This document shows, piece by piece, positions 46,492 through 55,251 of a stretch of 64,000 bases of DNA; within the stretch, counting starts at the first letter, position 1, and the number at the start of each line of letters is the position of its first letter. Where the stretch lies: assembly GCA_030681645.1 (NCBI GenBank), contig JAUXRX010000002.1, forward strand, positions 371,250 through 435,249, written 5' to 3'. The stretch is from Archangium sp. (GTDB taxonomy: Bacteria > Myxococcota > Myxococcia > Myxococcales > Myxococcaceae). The notes under the pieces were generated by a model. The model saw only the letters and a program-made list of their open reading frames with translations, did not search any database and was not told where the DNA came from. A program made the position numbers and the translations under genes.

Positions 46492-47712
46492 GTGCGCTCC
46501 CCTTCAGTTCTTCTCCTCACCACCTACCCCATCGTCAAGCCGAGGCACGGCGGCCAGCTGCGGGCGCGCCACCTGGTCGAGAGCTATCGCGCGGGGGGGT
46601 TCTCCGTAGCCCACCTCGCCGTGGTGGAAAAAGGCGCCTTCCCCAGGAGCGCCCTCGGACCGCTCGACGTGGAGTTCCCCGTCGACGACCCCCGCTGGTT
46701 CATCGAAGGCAAGCCGGTGCCGCTGTGCGCCGATCTGCGCTGCGGCATCTACGCGGCCGAGTCCGAAGAAGTGTACCGGGGCATCCTCAAGTCGATCCCG
46801 CAGCGGGTCGACGTCTTTCACCTCGAACAGCCGTGGCTGCTGCCCCTGGTGCAGCGCTTCCTGGCTGAGCCCCGGTACGCAGGCGCTCGGATCGTCTATG
46901 GCTCACAGAACATCGAAGCGCCGCTGCGCGAGGCCATCTTCCGGCAGCTCGCGGTGCCCCATGGCGAAGCGGTGGTCGAGCGCGTCCTCGCCATCGAGAC
47001 CGAAGCGTGCCGGCGAGCGGATCTCACTCTTTCGGTCGCCCCGAGCGACCACGAGACGCTGCTCAAGTTCGGAGCCCGCGTCGTGCTGCGCGCCCCGAAT
47101 GGAATCCAGGCCTGGACGGCGAACGAGCACGTCGTCGAGAAATGGAAGAGCAGGCTCAAGGCCCGTCGCATCGCCCTCTTTGTCGGAAGCGCTCACCCGC
47201 CCAACTTCGACGGCTTCTTCCGCGCCTTTGGCGACGCGTTGGGCTGCGTACCGCCAGACTGTCGAGTCGTGGTGGCCGGCACCGTGGGCTCGCACATCTT
47301 CGACTACTACCATCGCAGCCGCTTCAACACGCTCAACCTCTCGCGCCTGGAGATCACCGGCGAGGTGGATGACGAAGACCTGTCGGCGCTCAAGTCGATC
47401 ACCTCGGTCTTTCTCCTGCCGATCTTCGAGGGAGGCGGATCGAACATCAAGACCGCCGAAGCCATCTATTCCGGCAAGCAGGTGATCGCGACCTCGGTGA
47501 GCCTGCGTGGCTATGACGCCTACGCGCACCTGCCGGAGATCTCGGTGGCTGACAGCCAACAGCAATTCCGGCTCGCCTTGCGCAAGGCGCTCTCTCCGCT
47601 GCCTCCTCCCCCTGCTCCGAAGGACGGGGAGGTCGAGCTGCGTTCGCGGCTCCTCTGGGGTGCGTGCCTCGCTGCCGTCCCGCCCGCCGTGCAGAAACTC
47701 CTGACCCACTGA
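46492..47712 (+). CDS. GT4-like glycosyltransferase
   Basis: A 406-aa GT-B protein: LLTTYPIVKPRHGGQLRARHLVE (acceptor domain glycine loop), VFHLEQPWLLPLV, IALFVGSAHPPNFDGF, and FEGGGSNIKTAEAIYSGKQV in the donor pocket. Start GTG 46492, 10 bp after the FkbM stop. Transfers an unknown sugar. Confidence 0.9.
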   Translation: MRSPSVLLLTTYPIVKPRHGGQLRARHLVESYRAGGFSVAHLAVVEKGAFPRSALGPLDVEFPVDDPRWFIEGKPVPLCADLRCGIYAAESEEVYRGILKSIPQRVDVFHLEQPWLLPLVQRFLAEPRYAGARIVYGSQNIEAPLREAIFRQLAVPHGEAVVERVLAIETEACRRADLTLSVAPSDHETLLKFGARVVLRAPNGIQAWTANEHVVEKWKSRLKARRIALFVGSAHPPNFDGFFRAFGDALGCVPPDCRVVVAGTVGSHIFDYYHRSRFNTLNLSRLEITGEVDDEDLSALKSITSVFLLPIFEGGGSNIKTAEAIYSGKQVIATSVSLRGYDAYAHLPEISVADSQQQFRLALRKALSPLPPPPAPKDGEVELRSRLLWGACLAAVPPAVQKLLTH

Positions 47713-47717
47713 CTCCG

Positions 47718-49115
47718 ATGCCCAACATCTGGTTCGACGTCACCACCGTTCTCCGTTGGCCCCGGCCCCCGGTGGGCGTGGTGCGCGTCGAGGCCGAGTG
47801 CTTCAAGTACCTGGCCTCGCTCGGTCTGCCCCACGTGAAGTTCTGTCACCTGGACAAGCGTGCGCTGGCCTATTCCGAGGTGGACGCTGCCCGGGTCCTC
47901 GCTCGCATCCGGCAGAGCGAAGCGCACCCCGCCGCCCCCGTCGCCCCTGCCCCGGGTGCGGCTGCGCGCGCGAGAGAACGGGCTCACGCGGTGATCGAGG
48001 CACTTCCCGAGGCGATCCGCGGCCCGATTCAGGGTCTGGCGAAGAAGACCACTCCGGTGCTTCGCACGGTGTTGCACCACTACCGGAAGGCTGGCACTTC
48101 GGTTGAGGCCTTCACTGATCAGTTTCAAGAGCTGACCCGGCCGGTCCACACGCCTTCCACCGCGACAGGGCCAGTGCCCTTCGGCCCGGGCGATGTGTTG
48201 ATCTCGGCAGGCCTCGATTGGGATGAGAAGGACAACGTCTATCTCTACCAATTGAAGCTCGCGCTGGGGCTCAAGATCATTCTGTTCTGCTACGACCTCA
48301 TTCCCGTCCTGCTCCCGCATCTGTGCGTGGGAGAGGTCGCTGGCCTGTTTGCGCGCTATTTCGTCGACGTGGCGTGGTGTGCCGACGAGGTGATGTGCAT
48401 CTCGAAGTCGAGCCAGCGCGACTTCCTCGCGCTCGTCAATCAGACCGGAGCGCCGGAGCCCAGGACGCGGATCGTGCGCCTCGGAGCCAACCTGCCCATT
48501 CATACCGACGACGGCAAAATCGAAGACCTGGTGACCGGCAAGTTCCTGCTCTTCGTCTCGACCATCGAGCGCAGGAAGAACCACGAAGTGATCTACCGGG
48601 CCATCGCCCAGCTCGTGGATCAGGGGCGGACGGACCTGCCGCAGATCGTCTTCGTGGGAATGATGGGCTGGGGGGTGGCCGACTTCCTCAGCGATCTCCG
48701 CATCGACCCCAGGGTCCGGGGCCGGTTCACGCTGCTCAACCACGTCAGTGACGCACAGCTCTCCCGCCTCTACTCGAAGGCCCAGTTCACGCTGTACCCC
48801 TCGCTCTATGAAGGCTGGGGCTTGCCGCTCGCCGAGGCCCTGGCCCACGGCAAGTTCTGCCTGGCTTCGAACACGTCATCGCTTCCGGAGGTCGGTGGCG
48901 CGCTGGTCGAGTACATCGACCCCTGGGAGAGCCGTCGATGGGCCGAGCGGATCGCCTACTATCTCGACCACCCCGAGGTGTTGGCAGCGCGGGAGAAAGC
49001 CATTCGCGAGGAGTACAAGCCACCGCGTTGGGCTGACACGGGGCGCACGGTCTTCGAGGCTGCCACGCATTTGCTGGCGGCCGCCCCCTCGACCGAGCAG
49101 CCGTCGGCGGCCTGA
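47718..49115 (+). CDS. GT4-family glycosyltransferase (mannosyltransferase-like)
   Basis: A 465-aa protein: IWFDVTTVLRWPRPPVGVVR at the N-terminus, ILFCYDLIPVLLPHL, FLLFVSTIERRKNHEVIYRAI and the EX7E segment YPSLYEGWGLPLAEALA. Similar to WbdA/MtfB-type GT4 enzymes; residues about 75-165 form an insert with low-complexity Ala/Pro. ATG 47718 follows the upstream stop by 5 bp; the extended frame from 47664 is not used. Confidence 0.92.
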   Translation: MPNIWFDVTTVLRWPRPPVGVVRVEAECFKYLASLGLPHVKFCHLDKRALAYSEVDAARVLARIRQSEAHPAAPVAPAPGAAARARERAHAVIEALPEAIRGPIQGLAKKTTPVLRTVLHHYRKAGTSVEAFTDQFQELTRPVHTPSTATGPVPFGPGDVLISAGLDWDEKDNVYLYQLKLALGLKIILFCYDLIPVLLPHLCVGEVAGLFARYFVDVAWCADEVMCISKSSQRDFLALVNQTGAPEPRTRIVRLGANLPIHTDDGKIEDLVTGKFLLFVSTIERRKNHEVIYRAIAQLVDQGRTDLPQIVFVGMMGWGVADFLSDLRIDPRVRGRFTLLNHVSDAQLSRLYSKAQFTLYPSLYEGWGLPLAEALAHGKFCLASNTSSLPEVGGALVEYIDPWESRRWAERIAYYLDHPEVLAAREKAIREEYKPPRWADTGRTVFEAATHLLAAAPSTEQPSAA

Positions 49116-49136
49116 TCGCGACCCCTGAAGGAACCC

Positions 49137-50003
49137 ATGGTCCCCGCCTACGAAGAAATGCTGGAGCAAGTCTATCGATCGATCCTGCGGGCCGGCGACA
49201 CGGCCATCGACGTGGGCGCCCACGTGGGGCGGCACACGGTCCCCATGGCCGGCGCGGTCGGCCAGGCCGGGCGCGTTCACAGCTTCGAGCCGCTCCCGTT
49301 CGCGTACCAGGCGTTGGTGAAACGTCTGGGCGAGGACCAGGCGCTCCAGGTCACGCCCCGCAACCTCGCCCTGGGTGAAGAGGAGGGCGAAGCGGAGTTC
49401 ACCTTCGTGCCTGACTTCCCCGAGTACAGCGGCTTCAAGGAGCGCAAGTACCACTCCGATTCTCTGCGCAAGGAGACCATCCGCGTGCAGGTGCGGCGCC
49501 TCGACTCCTTCAAGGAAGAGTTCGGCAAGGTCCGTTTCATCAAGGTCGATGCCGAGGGAGGCGAGCTCACGATTCTCCGGAGCGGACGGGCGCTGATCGA
49601 AGCCTCCCAGCCCATCGTCTCATTCGAGCTCGGCAACGCCGCCCTGATCAACTATTCCTACGAGGCGGGGGACTACTTCGATTTCTTCGCAGGGCTGGGC
49701 TACCGCGTCCATTCGATCTTCGGACTGCCTCTCACGAAGGACCAGTTCGTCGCCCATGCCGAGCGTCAGTTCTTCTGGGACTACGTGGCGCTGCCGGCAG
49801 GAGAAGCGTGGTTCTTCAATCACTCGCATCTCGAGGTGCTCGTTCGACAGCTGGCGGCAGCCGAGGAGCACGTGCAGGCGCGAGCGGCCGCCGAAGCGAA
49901 GCTGTCGGAGGTGCTCAACAGTCGGACCTGGCGCCTGACGGCCCCGCTGCGACGAGCGAAGGACGCGATTCAGAGCGCCCGGGAGAAGGGCTGGAACCGA
50001 TGA
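49137..50003 (+). CDS. FkbM-family methyltransferase
   Basis: A 288-aa protein: TAIDVGAHVGRHTVPMAGAV, VHSFEPLPFAYQAL, VRFIKVDAEGGELTILRSG. The C-terminus has a short coiled coil and the tail NSRTWRLTAPLRRAKD, common in glycan-cluster proteins of many bacteria. ATG 49137 lies 21 bp after the previous stop. ATGA overlap with the next gene. Confidence 0.92.
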   Translation: MVPAYEEMLEQVYRSILRAGDTAIDVGAHVGRHTVPMAGAVGQAGRVHSFEPLPFAYQALVKRLGEDQALQVTPRNLALGEEEGEAEFTFVPDFPEYSGFKERKYHSDSLRKETIRVQVRRLDSFKEEFGKVRFIKVDAEGGELTILRSGRALIEASQPIVSFELGNAALINYSYEAGDYFDFFAGLGYRVHSIFGLPLTKDQFVAHAERQFFWDYVALPAGEAWFFNHSHLEVLVRQLAAAEEHVQARAAAEAKLSEVLNSRTWRLTAPLRRAKDAIQSAREKGWNR

Positions 50004-50809
50004 AGCTGCTCTCACTGCTGGTCGAACCCCGGCTGCGAGGCGTCGACATCACGGGGCCCCAACGGCTGCCGCTGCACCAGAAGATCCTCGCCGAGAAGAA
50101 GATGATCCGCGCGGTCTTCGAGGAGTTCTACCGAACGAGCCTCGCCCTCGAGGCGAAGCACTTCGGGTCGACCACGGGACTCCGCGTCGAGATCGGCGCG
50201 GGCACCAGCTTCTTCAAGTCACTCCAGCCCGACCTCATCTCGACGGATCTCGAGGCCAGCCCGCACCTGGACATGGTCGTCGATGCCCAGCGCATGCCGT
50301 TCGAGAACGAGAGCGTGCGCACGCTGTTCTGCATCAACGCCTTTCATCATTTCCCGGAACCCCGGAAGTTCTTCTCGGAGGTGATGCGGGTCGTACGACC
50401 GGGCGGTGGGTGCATCATCATCGACCCCGCCTACGGGCCCGTCTCCGACTTCCTGTACCGGCGCCTCTTCTCGTCGGAAGGCTATGACAGAGCGTCCACG
50501 AACTGGGGCTATCTCCCCGGGGCCGATGGCCAATCGCTCCCCAATCAAGCCCTCTCTTTCGTGGTCTTCATCAGAGACATCGAGAAGCTCACCCGCGAAT
50601 TCCCCGCGCTCGAGCTGGTGGAGAAGGACGTCCTCCCTTCGTACCTGGAGTATCTCCTCTCGGGCGGCCTGAACTTCCGGCAGCTGGTCGCAGACTGGAT
50701 GCAGCCTGGCGTCAGAGCGCTGGAGACCGCGCTGCATCCCTTTCGGCGACAGCTGGGCCTGCATCACTTCGTCGTCCTGAGAAAGTCAGCCAGCGCCCCC
50801 GCCTCATGA
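50000..50809 (+). CDS. class I SAM-dependent methyltransferase
   Basis: A 269-aa protein: RVEIGAGTSFFKSL (motif I), LISTDLEASPHLDMVVDAQ, FCINAFHHFPEP, VVRPGGGCIIIDPAYGP. Methyltransf_11-like; substrate unknown. Starts at ATG 50000 overlapping the FkbM stop, and its own stop overlaps the epimerase start at 50806 (ATGA), showing continuous translational coupling. Confidence 0.9.
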   Translation: MKLLSLLVEPRLRGVDITGPQRLPLHQKILAEKKMIRAVFEEFYRTSLALEAKHFGSTTGLRVEIGAGTSFFKSLQPDLISTDLEASPHLDMVVDAQRMPFENESVRTLFCINAFHHFPEPRKFFSEVMRVVRPGGGCIIIDPAYGPVSDFLYRRLFSSEGYDRASTNWGYLPGADGQSLPNQALSFVVFIRDIEKLTREFPALELVEKDVLPSYLEYLLSGGLNFRQLVADWMQPGVRALETALHPFRRQLGLHHFVVLRKSASAPAS

Positions 50810-52047
50810 GCCCACGGCTCCTCATCACCGGCGCGAGCGGGTTCATCGGGTCCCACCTGCGCCACGCGCTCGAGGCGCGCGGTCTTGCGTATCGCACCCT
50901 CAAGCGAGACGACACGTGGCCAGACAAGCTGGCCACGACGTTGGATCTCTCGGCGGTCGACGCGGTGGTGCACCTGGCCAACCCCAGGGTGAGCGGGACG
51001 GACTCGCGGGATCAGCTCGTGCGCGACACGCTCGTGCCATTGGAGGGGTTGATCGGCGCGATCAAGAGAACCAACCCCGCCTGCTGTCTCGTCTTCCTCA
51101 GCAGCCAGTCGGCGGGCCCTGACACGCCTTCGTCGTACGGTCGATTGAAGTGGGAAGCAGAACAGCTCCTCGCGGCCTCGGGCTGTACCTGGGTCGTCAT
51201 CCGGCCCGGGCTGGTCCTCGGCGAGGGCAATCGCGGCCTCTTCTCGACCCTGCGCCGCCTCATCGAGTCGAGCCCCGTCATCCCCGTCATCGGAAGCGGC
51301 GAGCACCTGATTCAGCCGGTGCACGTCGACGCCGTGACCGATGCGATCATTCGCGTCTGCCTCGAGCCGGAGAAGCACGCGGGGGCGCTGTACCAGTTGG
51401 CGCTCCCACCCGTGCCGTTCAAGGACCTGCTGCAGGCCATGGCGCAGGGCCTGGGGAAGAAGCGGGCGTTCTTCCCCGTGCCGGAGGCGCTGGTGAACCT
51501 GGGCCTGTGGCTGGGAGAGACCGTCCTCGAGAACCCGCCGCTCACCCGGGTCAACCTGGCCGGGCTGGTGAACCTGGAGGTCATGCAGACGGGCGCGACC
51601 CTCGATCGCCTCGGCGTTCAGCTCCCTTCCCTCGAGGAGACTCTGACGCAGGCCCTGACCACGGACCCGGTGAGGGAAGAGGCCGCGTACCTGACCCGGG
51701 CGGTGTTCGGGTGCGCGCTCGATGAGCGGACGCTCGAGCGCTACCGGGAGGCGTGTCGCCTTCTTCCGGCCTCAGCCGACGCCGATCTCTCGCTGCGGAA
51801 GATCGTCTCGCTGGGCCTCGACGTGGAAGCGCTCGAGCTCGCGCTCCGCCGGACCGGCAGCTCGCTCACCAAGCGCATCCAGATACTCGCCTACCTCCTC
51901 GAGTTCCGCGCGGACTGCTTCGAGAAGTTCGTCAACACGCGAACGAGCCGCGTCGAGGCGTTCGCCCGCCTCGGGTTCTCGACTGTCCGTGCGCCGTCGA
52001 AGATGATCAAAGGCAAATACCTGGCCTGGAGACACGGTCTTGTTTGA
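50806..52047 (+). CDS. NAD-dependent epimerase/dehydratase (extended SDR) with extra C-terminal domain
   Basis: A 413-aa protein: Rossmann loop TGASGFIGSHLRHAL, AVVHLANPRVSG, SSQSAGPDTPSSYGRLKWEAE (YxxxK). Residues 1-285 are the SDR domain. Residues about 285-413 are an added helical domain (PVREEAAYLTRAVFGCALDE) that I do not recognise. Likely modifies a nucleotide sugar, by epimerisation, dehydration or reduction. ATGA-coupled to the methyltransferase; overlaps the GMC oxidoreductase start by 8 bp. Confidence 0.87.
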   Translation: MSPRLLITGASGFIGSHLRHALEARGLAYRTLKRDDTWPDKLATTLDLSAVDAVVHLANPRVSGTDSRDQLVRDTLVPLEGLIGAIKRTNPACCLVFLSSQSAGPDTPSSYGRLKWEAEQLLAASGCTWVVIRPGLVLGEGNRGLFSTLRRLIESSPVIPVIGSGEHLIQPVHVDAVTDAIIRVCLEPEKHAGALYQLALPPVPFKDLLQAMAQGLGKKRAFFPVPEALVNLGLWLGETVLENPPLTRVNLAGLVNLEVMQTGATLDRLGVQLPSLEETLTQALTTDPVREEAAYLTRAVFGCALDERTLERYREACRLLPASADADLSLRKIVSLGLDVEALELALRRTGSSLTKRIQILAYLLEFRADCFEKFVNTRTSRVEAFARLGFSTVRAPSKMIKGKYLAWRHGLV

Positions 52048-53614
52048 TTGCATCATCGTTGGTTCCGGCCCGGCGGGCGTCTTCTCTGCCTTTCAGCTGC
52101 GCGGGCGCAACGTGCTCATGCTCGACGTCGGGCTGCAGGCGGAGCCCGGAAGGAGGCTCCCGCTCAAGAACATCTACGACATGAGGAGAGACGGAGACGA
52201 TGTCTTCGAAGAGATCATCGGCTCGAAGTTCGAAGGCATGCACAACATCTTCAACGAGTACATGAGCCCGAAGCTGAAGGGCCCGCTCATGCGCTACGTA
52301 ACCGAGCGTCCAGCGGGCGAGTCGCGCGTTCAGAGCACGACCTTCGACACCTACAGCAGCTACGCCAAGGGCGGCCTGGCGAGCGCATGGGGGGCGGGCG
52401 TGCTGCGCTTCAACGACCGGGACCTGCGCGGCTTTCCCATCTCGTCGGTGGATCTCGCGCGCTACTACGACATTCTCACGCGACACATCGGGGTGTGTGG
52501 AAGTGAAGACGACCTGACGCCCAACTTCGGGCCGGTCGACGGCCTGTTACCGCCGCTGCCCTTGAGTCCCCAGGGCTCTGCTTTCCTGGAGAGCTACGGG
52601 AAACGAAGAAAGAGCCTGCGCAAGCAGGGAATCACGGTCGGCAGGACGCGGCCTGCGATCCTGAGCCAAGCCCACAATGGCCGGAAGGCATATCCGTTCG
52701 TCGGGCAGGACTTCTTCCAGCCCAACATTCCCGCGATCTACAACCCGGGGTACACGCTCGACGAGCTGGTGGCGCGCGACGAGGTGACGTACCGCCCCGG
52801 GCGCCTGGTCCTCTCCTACCGCGAGCTGCCCGATCGCGTTCAGGTCACCACCCGCATCCTCGAGACGGGCGAGACCGAGATCGTCGAGGGCCGGTTTCTG
52901 ATGCTGGCCGCCGGCGCGATCAACACCGCCAAGATCGTGCTGCGGTCGAACTCCGACTTCGAGGCCCGGCTCCCTGTCCTGGACAACGCGATCAGCTTCA
53001 CCCCGTTCGTGCGACCCGACAGAATCGGGGTCCCGTCGGATCTCCAAGCCTTCCCGGGTGGCGAGCTGATCATGGTGTACGAGGGTGAGCTCTTCGACGA
53101 GCCGATTCAGTCGTCTGTCTATGGGCTCATGGGCACCCTGCGGGGCGACCTGCTCTTCCAGATGCCACTGAGCGTGACGGGAAACCTGGCCGCGGTGAAG
53201 TACCTGGTGCCCGCCATCACGGTGATCCAGACGTTCTACCCCGACGATCCGTCGCCGCAGAACGTGGCCCGGCTCACGCCCGAGGGGGCGCTGGCCATCG
53301 ACTACGCGCCCAAGAAGCTGGGCGTGCTGGAGCGACACCTCGTCTCTGCCCTGCGGCGCATGGGCTACCTGAGTTCGACCGCGCTCACCCAGTTCCCCAA
53401 GGCGGGAGGCAGCATCCACTATGCGGGTGGCCTTCCGATGGTCGCGGGCGCGTCAAAGCCATACCAGACGGACTCGAACTGCTTGCTCCACGCGACGAAG
53501 AGGGTGTTCATCGCGGACGCGGCGACCTTCCCCCGCCTGCCGTCGAAGAACCTGACCTTTACGATCATGGCGAACGCGATGAGGGTCGCCGACCACGTGA
53601 AGACGCTCGTATGA
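52040..53614 (+). CDS. GMC-family FAD oxidoreductase
   Basis: A 524-aa protein: GSGPAGVFSAFQL (FAD), GGLASAWGAGVLRF, LAAGAINTAKIVLR, and the C-terminal DAATFPRLPSKNLTFTIMAN. GMC enzymes oxidise alcohols, with a conserved active-site His near the C-terminus (GSIHYAGG is a candidate). In this setting it probably oxidises a sugar hydroxyl or a lipid carrier. TTG start at 52040, inside the end of the epimerase gene. It ends 3 bp from the convergent PIG-L gene. Confidence 0.88.
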   Translation: MFDCIIVGSGPAGVFSAFQLRGRNVLMLDVGLQAEPGRRLPLKNIYDMRRDGDDVFEEIIGSKFEGMHNIFNEYMSPKLKGPLMRYVTERPAGESRVQSTTFDTYSSYAKGGLASAWGAGVLRFNDRDLRGFPISSVDLARYYDILTRHIGVCGSEDDLTPNFGPVDGLLPPLPLSPQGSAFLESYGKRRKSLRKQGITVGRTRPAILSQAHNGRKAYPFVGQDFFQPNIPAIYNPGYTLDELVARDEVTYRPGRLVLSYRELPDRVQVTTRILETGETEIVEGRFLMLAAGAINTAKIVLRSNSDFEARLPVLDNAISFTPFVRPDRIGVPSDLQAFPGGELIMVYEGELFDEPIQSSVYGLMGTLRGDLLFQMPLSVTGNLAAVKYLVPAITVIQTFYPDDPSPQNVARLTPEGALAIDYAPKKLGVLERHLVSALRRMGYLSSTALTQFPKAGGSIHYAGGLPMVAGASKPYQTDSNCLLHATKRVFIADAATFPRLPSKNLTFTIMANAMRVADHVKTLV

Positions 53615-53617
53615 ACG

Positions 53618-54394
53618 TCAGAGTCGTCGAAGCGCCTCGAGCACTTCTTCGACACGGACCCCGAACCGCCGCTCAAAAAAAGCGACGCCCGCATGCGGCG
53701 GTTGGTGGAGACGCGCTGGCTTGACCCGCTGAACGACGATGGACCTGCGAACCAGATAAGCCCAGGCCGAGGCAGGGCCCAGCGCGACCCACGAACGCCA
53801 CTGCGACGGATACGCCCTTGCGGTCTTCAAGTACTGCACAGCGTGCGCGACGCTGAATCGCAGCGCGAACTCCTCGCCGTTGCTCCGAAGCGGCCTCATG
53901 CACCGGAAGAGCGGACCACGAAGCCCTTCGCCGTTGTAGAGGGGGAATTGTAGACACAGTGCGTTTCCGACGCGGCCATCGCGCAGCAGCGAGGCCACGA
54001 CTCCGAAGCAGCAGTCGTGATCGTGATGCCCGCCTTCCCATGCAGGCACATAGAGGCGCGCGCAGGTGGGCGACTCTGCAAGCCACGTCGCCAGCCAATC
54101 GCGCACCTCGCCGACCTTTTCGTGGAGGTGGCCATCGCGCCACCCGTGCTCGCGCCCGGCGAAGCGGACGAAATCAGCGCCCACACCAACATCGCCAAGG
54201 ACCTTCAAGCTCTCGCGCTCGCGGGTGGAAGCGAGCGGACCTCCGTCGGTCAGATAGACCACCTGAACAGTGCGCCCACCCAGGACCTCTGCCGTGATGA
54301 GCGGCATGCAGAAGAACTCGTCATCAGGGTGCGCCAGGACGAAGACGGCCGAGCACTCTCCCGGTGCTGTGGGCGTGAGCCATTCAGAAAGCAT
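53618..54394 (-). CDS. PIG-L-family deacetylase
   Basis: A 258-aa Zn-dependent deacetylase: AHPDDEFFCMPL near residue 20 (HPDDE) and GHHDHDCCFG (HxxH-type) near 120. PIG-L/LmbE enzymes remove an acetyl from GlcNAc-containing glycolipids. It starts 11 bp inside the end of the GNAT gene, so the two are a coupled pair. A deacetylation followed by re-acylation of an amino sugar is the likely joint role. Confidence 0.9.
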   Translation of the reverse strand: MLSEWLTPTAPGECSAVFVLAHPDDEFFCMPLITAEVLGGRTVQVVYLTDGGPLASTRERESLKVLGDVGVGADFVRFAGREHGWRDGHLHEKVGEVRDWLATWLAESPTCARLYVPAWEGGHHDHDCCFGVVASLLRDGRVGNALCLQFPLYNGEGLRGPLFRCMRPLRSNGEEFALRFSVAHAVQYLKTARAYPSQWRSWVALGPASAWAYLVRRSIVVQRVKPARLHQPPHAGVAFFERRFGVRVEEVLEALRRL

Positions 54395-55238
54395 CGAAGT
54401 CGAGGAACGAGATGAATGACTCGCCTGCGAGGAGGCGGGTGCCCGACTCAGGCTGGAGCGACCTGAAGATCAAGTTGAGTGGCGAAGGCCGCATGCGTTC
54501 GGGCATGTCGACAAACGCACCGCGGCGGCGAAAGGCTGTTGGCACCGCCCCGACGTAGCCCGTGGGGCGGAGATGAGGCCGGCCCGCCGGTGCCCAGTTG
54601 CCAGGCAGATGGGCAGTCGCGCCGATGACCTTGTATCGCGTGGCGGCACGGAACTGCGTGAGGCCCTCACGCACCATCTCTGCTCGCAGCGGGTTGGCCG
54701 GGTTCTTCATTCGCCAGTCGAGCTGAACCTGGTCCCACTCGCGACTGAAGCGGGCCTCGCACTGGGCGCCCACGAAGTCGCTGCAATACCCGGCGCCATA
54801 GCCGGCCGCCGCTCGCAGCGGCTCGACCAACTGGAACCCCAGCTTGCGCGTGAAGCCCGGTGTGCTGTTGGCGTTGGCGATGCCGTAGACGCAGGAAAAG
54901 CCCTCCCCTGCGGCGCGATCGAACACCGCGGTGGCGAGCTTCGTAAACAGGCCCTTACCCTGGAACTCAGGGTCGGTCGCCGTGTTGAGGCTGAGCAGGC
55001 CGCGCACTGAGCGGCCCTCGACCTTGAGATGAGCTGGAATAGTGACGTAGGTCGCAACGAGCCGTGGGCCTTCCCAGGCGTCGAACCCGACGACCTGGCC
55101 GGCAGGATTCCCGTCGTAGAGCCACCGAAGGTACGCGTGCGTGAGGTGCGTCGCGCCGGGGAAACAGCGGGCCATCAACGCGACGTGCGCGTCGAGGTTC
55201 GAATCGGCAGAAGTGGTCTTCGCGAGTTGGACGGTCAT
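54384..55238 (-). CDS. GNAT-family N-acyltransferase
   Basis: A 284-aa protein: acetyl-CoA loop FQGKGLFTKLATAVFDRA (about 92-109), YGIANANSTPGFTRKLGFQLV (motif B), and an extra C-terminal 120 residues for acceptor binding. ATG 55238. Shared operon with PIG-L points to acylation of a free amino sugar; family and context inference. Confidence 0.88.
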   Translation of the reverse strand: MTVQLAKTTSADSNLDAHVALMARCFPGATHLTHAYLRWLYDGNPAGQVVGFDAWEGPRLVATYVTIPAHLKVEGRSVRGLLSLNTATDPEFQGKGLFTKLATAVFDRAAGEGFSCVYGIANANSTPGFTRKLGFQLVEPLRAAAGYGAGYCSDFVGAQCEARFSREWDQVQLDWRMKNPANPLRAEMVREGLTQFRAATRYKVIGATAHLPGNWAPAGRPHLRPTGYVGAVPTAFRRRGAFVDMPERMRPSPLNLIFRSLQPESGTRLLAGESFISFLDFDAF

Positions 55239-55251
55239 TCTTATGCCTGGC

